A stretch of 64,000 nt of DNA, from contig NZ_SSXC01000031.1 of NCBI RefSeq assembly GCF_021699055.1, positions 1 to 64,000 on the forward strand, written 5' to 3'. The DNA is from Blastococcus sp. MG754426. GTDB taxonomy: Bacteria; Actinomycetota; Actinomycetes; Mycobacteriales; Geodermatophilaceae. Shown piece by piece: positions 55,888 through 62,761 of the stretch. The position numbers and the translations under genes are program-made. The number at the start of each line of letters is the position of its first letter. Position 1 is the stretch's first letter. A model generated the notes under the pieces. It was not told where the DNA came from. It was given only the letters and a program-made list of their open reading frames with translations, and made no database searches.

Positions 55888-56238
55888 GTGCCCTCCTCCG
55901 CCTCCCGCCTGCCCACGGGCCCCGCGCTGGAGCGCGGCCGCCCCGTCACCGTGCTCCTCGAGGGCCGGCCCGTTCCCGCGCACGCCGGCGAGAGCGTGGC
56001 GGCGCTGCTGCTGGTGGAGGGGCACGCCGCGACCCGCGAGACGCCGTCCGGGGCGCCCCGCGGGGTCTTCTGCGGCATGGGGGTCTGCTTCGACTGCCTC
56101 GTGGTGGTGGACGACGTCCCCAACACCCGTGCCTGCACGACCCCCGTCGCCGACGGCATGCGGGTCGCCCGGCAGCAGGGCTGGCGCGCCGTCGGCGACG
56201 GGACCGGTCAGCTGGGCTCTTCGACCAGCGAGACGTAG
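55888..56238 (+). CDS. 2Fe-2S protein (opine-oxidase/HcnA-like small subunit)
   Basis: A 116-residue ferredoxin-like protein with Cys62, Cys67, Cys70 and Cys83 (FCGMGVCFDC...AC), exactly the Cys spacing of the 2Fe-2S domain fused in the gene at 42452. It probably serves the unfused FAD subunit at 59370 and the DadA-like subunit at 58139, although it lies on the opposite strand under a different promoter. The start is uncertain; GTG 55888 gives a normal length, GTG 55843 is possible, and neither has a clear ribosome binding site. Its last 31 bases overlap the convergent VOC gene. Confidence 0.8.
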   Translation: MPSSASRLPTGPALERGRPVTVLLEGRPVPAHAGESVAALLLVEGHAATRETPSGAPRGVFCGMGVCFDCLVVVDDVPNTRACTTPVADGMRVARQQGWRAVGDGTGQLGSSTSET

Positions 56239-57206
56239 AGCCCGTCGGGGTCCTCGAGGTAGGCGTACCGCCACTCCCCCGCGCCGACGTCGACCGCCTG
56301 CACGTCGCTGCGGAAGCGCACCCCGGTCGCGCGCAGCTCGCTCACGGCCGCGTCGAGGTCGGTCACCCCCACGGCGAACTCCATGGGGCCGAGGTGCCCC
56401 CACTCGCCGCGGCAGTCCGGACCCGGGGGCGAGAGCCGGACGGGCTCGATGCCGGCTCCGCCCCCTGCGGCGTGCGCCAGCACGAAGTGCTGGTCGGGCA
56501 GCGGCCGGGTGCTGTACCAGGGCGCCATGGCGTCGAAGAAGCCGTGCGACTCGAACAGGAGCTCGGTGAACCCCAGCCGGGCGTAGAACTCCCGGGTGGC
56601 GTCCATGTCGCTCACCCCGAAGGCGACGTGGTTGACGCCCTCCACCCGCGGCTGCGCCGGCGGCGTCTCCTGCAGGCCGGTCCACTCGATCAGCTCGATC
56701 TTCCCCCGCCAGGGGTCACCGATGTAGGAGAGATCGGCAGGGACGTCGTCCGGTGCGAGCACGGCGCTGAGGGGTTCCATGAGCGGCTCGCAGCCCAGCT
56801 CGTCGACCAGCCGCCGGTGCACCGCCTCGACGTCGTGCACGTGCAGGCACACCTCGCAGATGCCCACCTCGCCGTACTGCTGACCGGCGGGCGCGGGCGG
56901 CGAGCCGTCGCCGTCGAGCACCTGGACCAGCTTGACGCGGCCCGGCCCCAGCCGGGTGGTGTTCCCGTGCCGCAGCATGACCGTGCGGGCGGCGCGCCGC
57001 TGCCGGTGGGTCAGCTCCTCCAGGCCCGGCAGCTCGCCGGAGTGGTCGAAGACGACCTCGGTGAAGCCGAGCCGCCGCCCGTAGAACTCCAGCGCCCGCT
57101 CCATGTCGCCGACCCCGATGCCGACGTGGTCGACGCCGCGGAAGACGCTCGCCCCCGCCGCACCCGGGCCGTCCCCGGGCAGCGGCACGCGCGGGGCCGG
57201 GGTCAC
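56208..57206 (-). CDS. Tandem VOC (glyoxalase/dioxygenase superfamily) protein
   Basis: A 332-residue protein with two vicinal-oxygen-chelate modules. The first (about 20-175) has VDHVGIGVGDMERALEFY, CEVCLHVHDVEAV and GKIELIEW; the second (about 185-330) has VNHVAFGVSDMDATREFY, ending YVSLVEE. His and Glu at metal-ligand positions are visible in the first. The superfamily includes epimerases, glyoxalases and dioxygenases such as 4-hydroxyphenylpyruvate dioxygenase; substrate is unknown. The GTG overlaps the DHDPS-like stop (GTGA). It is last in the LLM-SDR-FAD-DadA-DHDPS-VOC operon. Confidence 0.8.
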   Translation of the reverse strand: MTPAPRVPLPGDGPGAAGASVFRGVDHVGIGVGDMERALEFYGRRLGFTEVVFDHSGELPGLEELTHRQRRAARTVMLRHGNTTRLGPGRVKLVQVLDGDGSPPAPAGQQYGEVGICEVCLHVHDVEAVHRRLVDELGCEPLMEPLSAVLAPDDVPADLSYIGDPWRGKIELIEWTGLQETPPAQPRVEGVNHVAFGVSDMDATREFYARLGFTELLFESHGFFDAMAPWYSTRPLPDQHFVLAHAAGGGAGIEPVRLSPPGPDCRGEWGHLGPMEFAVGVTDLDAAVSELRATGVRFRSDVQAVDVGAGEWRYAYLEDPDGLYVSLVEEPS

Positions 57207-58126
57207 AGCAGGCCGCCCTGGACGAGCACCTCGCGGATCGCCTGCAGGCTCGCGGGGTCGGTCACCGGCAGCCGGGGCCGCCGCGGCACGCCACCGGGCT
57301 GGCCGAGCATCGCCATGATCGCCTTGAGCTGGCTCTGGTAGGCGCCCCAGTGCCCGGCCCACCCGCCGGGCAGCCACAGCCGGGGGAACAGCTCGTCGAT
57401 GCGCTTGGCGTGGACCCGGCAGACCTCGTGGTCCCCCCGCCAGAAGGCCTCCCAGAACTGCGGGTCGGGCGCGCCGAACAGGGTCCCCCCGCCGATCGTC
57501 CCGTCGCCGGCGCCACCCAGCAGCACCTCGAAGCCCTCGGTGGACATGAACTGGCCGAAGACGCGGACCCGGCCGGCGAGTGCCCGGGCGGTCGCGTGGA
57601 ACTGCGCGACGTCGGGGGTGCTGTCCTTCAGGGCCACGACGGTGTCGACCTCGGCGATCCGCTCGGCGAGCGCGGTGCCGATGTCGACGCTGGTGCCGTG
57701 CGGCCAGTTGTAGACCATGAGCGGGGCGTCGGTGGCCCGCGAGATGTCGCGGTAGAACTCGACGATCTCGTCGGGGAACGGCTTGGCGTACGGCGGCGGG
57801 GTCGAGGCGACGCCGTCGGCGCCCGCGGCCATCGCGTGCCGGGCGAGGCCGGCGACCCGGTCGGCCGTGTAGTCGGTGCAGCCGATCACGACGGTCATCC
57901 GCCCCGCGACGTGCTCGACGGCGGCCTCGGCCACCGCGCGGCGCTCGGCGTCGGTCTGGGCGAACCACTCGCCGCTCGTCCCGTTCACCAGCACGCCGTG
58001 CAGCCCCTCGCCGGCGTAGAAGTCCAGCAGATCCCGGAAGGTGTCCAGGTCCAGCGCCCCGTCCTCGCGGAAGGGGGTCGGGCAGGCGGCCCAGTAGCCG
58101 CGCCAGGTCACGTCGGTGCGATCCAT
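57203..58126 (-). CDS. Dihydrodipicolinate-synthase-family lyase/deaminase, paralogue 2
   Basis: A 307-residue class I aldolase-fold enzyme with GTSGE at 49-53, Tyr139 in MVYNWPHGTSVD and Schiff-base Lys167 in VVALKDSTPD. The NWPHGTS segment differs from the NNPVTSN of paralogue 1, so the substrates probably differ. It is encoded next to the DadA-like and FAD subunits, as DHDPS-family deaminases are next to D-hydroxyproline dehydrogenase in hydroxyproline clusters, but this assignment is not proven. The ATG has CCGAGGAGAGAC upstream. Confidence 0.85.
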   Translation of the reverse strand: MDRTDVTWRGYWAACPTPFREDGALDLDTFRDLLDFYAGEGLHGVLVNGTSGEWFAQTDAERRAVAEAAVEHVAGRMTVVIGCTDYTADRVAGLARHAMAAGADGVASTPPPYAKPFPDEIVEFYRDISRATDAPLMVYNWPHGTSVDIGTALAERIAEVDTVVALKDSTPDVAQFHATARALAGRVRVFGQFMSTEGFEVLLGGAGDGTIGGGTLFGAPDPQFWEAFWRGDHEVCRVHAKRIDELFPRLWLPGGWAGHWGAYQSQLKAIMAMLGQPGGVPRRPRLPVTDPASLQAIREVLVQGGLL

Positions 58127-58138
58127 GTCTCTCCTCGG

Positions 58139-59380
58139 TCAGGCGGCCGGGCGGCCGGCCGGGTTGCGGTCCGGCGAGTACTCCGGGGGCAGCGGGCGGC
58201 TCGACGGGCGGGCCATGTGCTCGGCGAGCAGCCGGGCCATCAGCGGGCTCAGCGTGAAGCCCGTCGTCGCGATGCAGGTGAAGTAGCCCGGCACGGCGCC
58301 GGACTCCCCGACGATCGGCGAGAGGTCGTCGGTGAACGCCATGACGCCGGTCCACATGCGGACGACCCGGACGTCGGCGAGGCCGGGCATGACCCGGACG
58401 GCGACGCCCATGTTGCCGGCGGCGCTGTCCCACCGCGTGGTGTGCCGGGAGGGGTGGGGCGCGGGGGCGGAGGGCCAGCCGCCGCCGATGATGAACGTCC
58501 CGTTGCCGGACTGCTTGAGCGAGAGCCGACGGCCGATGTGCTGCACCAGCGGGTCCAGGACGTGCTCGCGCGGCTCGGTCACGTTGACGTGCAGGCCCTC
58601 GGCCCGCAGCGGGAGGGTCAGCCCGCTGAGGCGGGCGACCTCGCCGGCCCACGCGCCGGCCGCGTTGACCACGCGCCGGGCCCGGATGGTGCCCGCGTCG
58701 GTGCGGACGGTGAAACCCGTGCCCGCCGGCGTGCGCGCGACGACCTCCCGCACCCGGGCGTGCGTGCGGATCTCCGCGCCGGCCTGCTGGGCGCGCAGCG
58801 CGAACAGCGGGGCCGACACGAGCGGGTTGGCGTGCCCCTCCGTCGCGCAGTACGACGCCCCGGTGAGGTCGTCGGCCAGGTAGGGCGCGAAGGCCCGCAG
58901 CTCGCCGGCGAGCAGCACCTGCGTCTCCAGCCCGGCCTCCGCCTCGATCCGGTTCTTGTCGACGAGCAACCGGAGCTCGGCGTCGGTCTCGGCCACCATG
59001 AGCCCGCCGGTGGTGTGCACCCCCATCGGCGCGTCGAGCTCCTGCTCCAGCTCGGTCCACATCCGCGCCGCCTGGGCGTGCAGCCGCACCTCGGCGAGCA
59101 GCCGGTCGCGCACGTTGTCGGTGCCCCACGCCGTCAGCTGGTGCAGCGCGATCTGGAAGTGGAAGCTGCCCGCGTTCGTGCCCGAGGCCTGGCGGTTCAG
59201 CTCCTCGCGCTCCACGAGGACGACGTCCACCCCCTCGCGGGCGAGGTAGTAGGCCACGGCGGACCCGGCGAGACCGCCGCCGAGCACGAGCACGTCGGTG
59301 TCGGCGGGCAGCTCCTGCCGCAGGTGGGCGGCCGACGGGGAGAGCACCGCCCCGTCACCGGGTGCCGGATCACGCGTCAC
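58139..59380 (-). CDS. DadA-like FAD-dependent oxidoreductase, paralogue 2
   Basis: A 413-residue DAO-fold flavoenzyme paralogous to the gene at 41270. It has VLVLGGGLAGSAVAYYLAREG (start VLVLGGGLAGSAV), VEREELNRQASGTNAGSFH and a C-terminal CIATTGFTLSPLMARLL. It is expected to form a complex with the FAD/NAD(P) subunit upstream and the 2Fe-2S protein at 55888. The GTG start overlaps the preceding gene by 11 bases, and the next gene, DHDPS 2, begins 12 bases beyond its stop. Confidence 0.87.
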   Translation of the reverse strand: MTRDPAPGDGAVLSPSAAHLRQELPADTDVLVLGGGLAGSAVAYYLAREGVDVVLVEREELNRQASGTNAGSFHFQIALHQLTAWGTDNVRDRLLAEVRLHAQAARMWTELEQELDAPMGVHTTGGLMVAETDAELRLLVDKNRIEAEAGLETQVLLAGELRAFAPYLADDLTGASYCATEGHANPLVSAPLFALRAQQAGAEIRTHARVREVVARTPAGTGFTVRTDAGTIRARRVVNAAGAWAGEVARLSGLTLPLRAEGLHVNVTEPREHVLDPLVQHIGRRLSLKQSGNGTFIIGGGWPSAPAPHPSRHTTRWDSAAGNMGVAVRVMPGLADVRVVRMWTGVMAFTDDLSPIVGESGAVPGYFTCIATTGFTLSPLMARLLAEHMARPSSRPLPPEYSPDRNPAGRPAA

Positions 59381-60815
59381 GGGTGAAGAACCCTCCGTCC
59401 TGCAGCTGCTCGTCGGCGACCGCCGACGCCGGCACCGGCCGCACCGGGGAGCGCGGCGTGCCGGTGGGGACCTCCGCCAGGCGCAGGCCGTGACGCCGGG
59501 CGACCCGTGCGGCGACCTGCCGCTGGCAGCTGCGCCCCTGGCACAGGCCCATGCCGGCGCGGGTGTAGCCCTTCACGACGTTGACGTCGGCGGTCGTCTC
59601 CGCGGCGCGGTCCACGGCCGCGCAGGTGACCTCCTCGCAGCGGCAGACCACCGTGTCGGCGGTGGCCAGGTCGTAGACGCCGGGGCCCACGCGGTAGAGC
59701 CGGCCGAGCGCCTCCCGGAAGACGCGCTTGCGGTCCAGTCGCGCACGCAGCGGCCGCGCCCTCTCCCGTGCGGCGGGCAGCGGCAGGCGGCCGAGGTCCA
59801 GCGCCGCGCCGATCGCGGCGAGCCTGCCCTCGTCGACCGCCACCAGCGCCCCGGCGACGCCCGTGCCGTCGCCGGCGGCGAGCACGCCGGGGACCGAGGT
59901 GCGCATCCACTCGTCGAGCTCGACCACCGGCCCGCCGAGGTCCTCGTCGTACCGCAGCGCGCAGCCGGCGACCCGCATCAGCTCGACGGAGGGGAAGAAG
60001 CCGTAGCCCAGGCAGAGCGTGTCGACCTCGATCCGCTCCTCGGTCCCCGGGAGCACCCGCCACCCGCTGTCCACGGCGGCGTGCACGACGGCCGCCAGGC
60101 GGTCGCCGCCCTCGGCGCGGACGACGATCCGGCGGTAGCGCAGGGGCACCCGTCCGCGGAGGAGTGCCGCGCGGTAGCGCAGCCCGTCCAGCAGCAGCTG
60201 CCGGTTCCCCCGCGCCGCGCCGAGCAGCCGGAGCGCGTCGCGGGGAGCCGGCGGCGGCCCGGCCTCCAGGGCGGCGACGACGTTGACCCCGTAGCCGTGC
60301 AGCTGCGCGGGGAAGGCGAGCGCCAGGGGTCCGCTGCCGGCGAACAGGACCCGCTCCCCCGGCGCCACGCGCTGCGTCTTGACCAGCGTCTGCGCCCCTC
60401 CGGCCGTCAGCACGCCGGGGAGGTCCCAGCCGGGGAAGACGACCGGCCGGTCGTGCGCGCCGGGCGCCAGGAGGACGCGACCGGCGCGCACGGTGCGCAC
60501 CGGCTCGCCCTCGGTGTGGAGGACGACGTCGCCGTCGCGCAGGGTCAGCACGGAGGTGCGCAGCAGGACGTGCGCGCCGCTGCGCTGCGTGGCGTCGATC
60601 AGCACCCGGCCGGCGACGTGGTCGCGGCCGAGCGCGGCGTGGTCCCGGACCACGAAGCCCTCGCCGGGCTGCTTGTAGATCTGCCCGCCGAGGCTCGGCC
60701 GCTCGTCGACCAGCGCGACGTGGAGGCCGAGCTCCCGCGCCGTGGTGGCCGCGGCCATCCCGGCGGGCCCGCCGCCCACGACCAGGAGGTCGTACCGCCC
60801 GGTGGCTCCGTCCAT
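59370..60815 (-). CDS. FAD/NAD(P)-dependent oxidoreductase, opine-oxidase A/HcnB-like
   Basis: A 481-residue flavoprotein starting with LLVVGGGPAGMAAATTAREL and SLGGQIYKQPGEGF, with a second dinucleotide fold VLFAGSGPLALAF and a BFD-like C-terminus (TVVCRCEEVTC, GLCQGRSCQRQ) for a second Fe-S cluster. It corresponds to residues 112-576 of the fused gene at 42452, lacking the N-terminal 2Fe-2S domain. The ATG at 60815 is the first codon before the FAD strand; its Shine-Dalgarno is weak. It is fourth-from-last in the minus-strand operon. Confidence 0.86.
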   Translation of the reverse strand: MDGATGRYDLLVVGGGPAGMAAATTARELGLHVALVDERPSLGGQIYKQPGEGFVVRDHAALGRDHVAGRVLIDATQRSGAHVLLRTSVLTLRDGDVVLHTEGEPVRTVRAGRVLLAPGAHDRPVVFPGWDLPGVLTAGGAQTLVKTQRVAPGERVLFAGSGPLALAFPAQLHGYGVNVVAALEAGPPPAPRDALRLLGAARGNRQLLLDGLRYRAALLRGRVPLRYRRIVVRAEGGDRLAAVVHAAVDSGWRVLPGTEERIEVDTLCLGYGFFPSVELMRVAGCALRYDEDLGGPVVELDEWMRTSVPGVLAAGDGTGVAGALVAVDEGRLAAIGAALDLGRLPLPAARERARPLRARLDRKRVFREALGRLYRVGPGVYDLATADTVVCRCEEVTCAAVDRAAETTADVNVVKGYTRAGMGLCQGRSCQRQVAARVARRHGLRLAEVPTGTPRSPVRPVPASAVADEQLQDGGFFTRDA

Positions 60816-60873
60816 CCCCGCGCCTGCCGTCCCTCCTGCCCGGGCGTGCGGTCCGGCCGCCGCGCCCGGCTGT

Positions 60874-61638
60874 TCAGCGGATGTAGCTGGCACCGTTGAC
60901 GTCCAGCGTCGCGCCGGTGAGGTGCCGGCAGCTGCCGGTCGCGAGCCAGGCGACCAGGCGGCCGACCTCGTCGGCCGGCACCATCTCCCCCATGGCCAGC
61001 CCCGCGTTGACGGCGTCGATGCCACCCCGGGTCGCCGCGGAGATCTCCGAGAGCCGGGTGCGCACGATGCCGGGCGCCACGACGTAGGCGAGGATCCCGT
61101 CGGCGGCGTGGTTGCGGGCGACCGTCTGGGTGAGCGCCTTGACCGCCGACTTCGAGGCGGCGTACGCCGGCAGCTGCGGGATCGCCGAGCCGCGCTGCGC
61201 CGCCCAGCTGGACAGGGTCACCAGCGTGCCGCCGCCCTGTGCCAGCCAGTGCCGCACCGCCTCCCGGACGAGGCTCGCGGGCTCGAGCACGTTGACCCGC
61301 ATCGCAGTCTCCCACCCGTGGTCCCAGTCCTCGTCGGTGGCGTCCCAGGGGGTCTCGGGCATCACCGCGGCGTTGACGACGAGCACGTCGACCCGGCCCT
61401 TCCATGCCACGGCGCGACGCCACAGCTCCCGGCCCGAGCCGGGCTGCGCGAGATCGGCCTGCAGCAGCAGGCTCCGCCCCGGACCGAGGCCCGCGACCGC
61501 CTCGGCGGCGCCCTGCCGGTGGCCGCCGTAGTGCGCGACGACGTCGGCACCGGCCTCGCCCAGGATCCGCGCGGTCGCCGCGCCGATGCCACGGGAGGCA
61601 CCGGTCAGCAGCACCGTCCTGCCACTCAGGTCGTCCAC
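60874..61638 (-). CDS. Short-chain dehydrogenase/reductase, island paralogue 2
   Basis: A 254-residue SDR with TGASRGIG, VNAAVMPETP, catalytic Ser in TLSSWAAQRGSA and YAASKSA. It is the paralogue of the SDR at 47195 (same NAAVMPE, SSWAAQRGS and GATLDVNGASY blocks). The GTG has GGAGCACGGTC upstream. It follows the LLM gene by 73 bases and precedes the FAD subunit by 58. Confidence 0.88.
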   Translation of the reverse strand: MDDLSGRTVLLTGASRGIGAATARILGEAGADVVAHYGGHRQGAAEAVAGLGPGRSLLLQADLAQPGSGRELWRRAVAWKGRVDVLVVNAAVMPETPWDATDEDWDHGWETAMRVNVLEPASLVREAVRHWLAQGGGTLVTLSSWAAQRGSAIPQLPAYAASKSAVKALTQTVARNHAADGILAYVVAPGIVRTRLSEISAATRGGIDAVNAGLAMGEMVPADEVGRLVAWLATGSCRHLTGATLDVNGASYIR

Positions 61639-61711
61639 GACCGTGCTCCTCGTCCCCTGCTCGTCCGCGTGCGGGTGCCGGCGCACCCGCGTGGTCTCCC
61701 GGCCGGGGCCC

Positions 61712-62596
61712 TCACGGACCGGCCGCCTCGAGCAGCCGGGCCGCGGCGCGCCCCGGGTCGCCGTCGTCGGCCCAGTCGACGTCGACGACGACCTCGTCCA
61801 CCCCGGCCGCGGCCAGCTCGGGGAGCCGCCGGGCGACCTCGTCGCTGCGACCGGCGGAGTCGACCAGGCGCAGCACGACCGACGTGGCGGCGGGTTGCCG
61901 GCCCGCTCCGGCGGCCGCGTGGTGCACCGCCTCGCGCCCCGCGGCGAGCTCGGCGACGTCCAGGGCGTCCAGCGACTGCTGGGCCAGCCACCCCTCGGCC
62001 AGGCGGCCGGCCCGCCCCAGCGCCACCGGCGAGTGGCCGCCGACCAGCAGCGGGACCGGTCCCGCGGGCCGCGGCAGGCACAGCACGTCCTCGGGCACCT
62101 CGTAGTGCTCGTAGCGCCGCGCGGCGGGCGCCCCGGTCCAGCAGTCGCGCAGGATCGCGATCCACTCCTCCAGGCGTGCACCGCGCTGCCCGAACGGCAC
62201 GCCGAGCGCGTGGAACTCCTCGCGCAGCCAGCCGGCGCCGACGCCCAGCCGCAGCCGCCCGCCGCTGAGCACGTCCAGCGAGGCGGCCTGCTTGGCCAGC
62301 ACCAACGGGGCCCGCAGCGGGAGGACCAGCACCGCGGTGCCGAGCGAGGCGCGCCGCGTCGCCGCGGCGGCGAGCGTCAGCGCGACCAGCGCGTCGAAGT
62401 AGGGGGTGTGCGTGTCCCACGTGGCCCGGCCGTCGGCCGTGAAGGGGTAGTGCGAGCGGATCGTCCCGGGCAGCACCACGTGGTCGCTGACCCACAGGGA
62501 GGCGAAGCCGGCGTCCTCGAGGGTGCGGGCCATCGCCCCGATCCCCCGCTCGACGGGGAGCGGCCCGCTGCTGGGCACCTTCGCGCCGATCCGCAC
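61712..62596 (-). CDS. Luciferase-like (LLM, F420-type) oxidoreductase
   Basis: A 294-residue TIM-barrel flavin/F420-dependent enzyme of the LLM class. It shows VRIGAKVPSSGPLP at the start, LEDAGFASLWVSDHVVLP, LDVLSGGRLRLGVGAGWLREEF and VPLLVGGHSPVALGRAGRLAEGW, all typical of the F420-dependent group. Cofactor choice is not proven by sequence alone. The GTG at 62596 follows GGAGGGAGGCGCGGG and is preferred over ATG 62647, which lies between the predicted -35 and -10. It is first of the right-hand island operon. Confidence 0.85.
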   Translation of the reverse strand: MRIGAKVPSSGPLPVERGIGAMARTLEDAGFASLWVSDHVVLPGTIRSHYPFTADGRATWDTHTPYFDALVALTLAAAATRRASLGTAVLVLPLRAPLVLAKQAASLDVLSGGRLRLGVGAGWLREEFHALGVPFGQRGARLEEWIAILRDCWTGAPAARRYEHYEVPEDVLCLPRPAGPVPLLVGGHSPVALGRAGRLAEGWLAQQSLDALDVAELAAGREAVHHAAAGAGRQPAATSVVLRLVDSAGRSDEVARRLPELAAAGVDEVVVDVDWADDGDPGRAAARLLEAAGP

Positions 62597-62635
62597 CCCG
62601 CGCCTCCCTCCGTCCACCGCCGATGAGCTGCGATC

Positions 62636-62665
62636 ACTAGAGCCCATGGCGCGGGTGTTCGTCAA
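62636..62665 (-). promoter_or_regulatory. Predicted promoter of the right-hand island operon
   Basis: On the minus strand TTGACG (62665-62660) and TCTAGT (62641-62636) are 18 bases apart, about 40 bases before the LLM start. The -35 overlaps the left arm of operator G, so the bound regulator would contact the promoter. Confidence 0.5.
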
Positions 62666-62692
62666 GCGACCACTCCGTGCGCTGGGCGAACA
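62656..62692. promoter_or_regulatory. Island operator G: TGTTCG-N25-CGAACA
   Basis: TGTTCG (62656-62661) and CGAACA (62687-62692) are 25 bases apart; the right arm is CGCTGGGCGAACA, and the left continues TCAAGCGA as in operator A. It marks the right boundary of the island. The rest of the 165-base gap 62597-62761 shows only the promoter. Confidence 0.65.
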
Positions 62693-62761
62693 TCCGGCAG
62701 GTCACGCGCCACCGGCCCCGCGCCACCGGGCGGGCGGCGCGGGGTCCGGGAGCGGGGTGCG

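Noticed and set aside
38036-62596. Assignment of the island to hydroxyproline degradation
   Set aside because: DHDPS-family deaminase, heteromeric D-amino-acid oxidase and a semialdehyde dehydrogenase fit, but no proline-racemase-type 2-epimerase is present, two versions of each exist, and GcvP, HADH, M24 and LLM genes are not part of that pathway.
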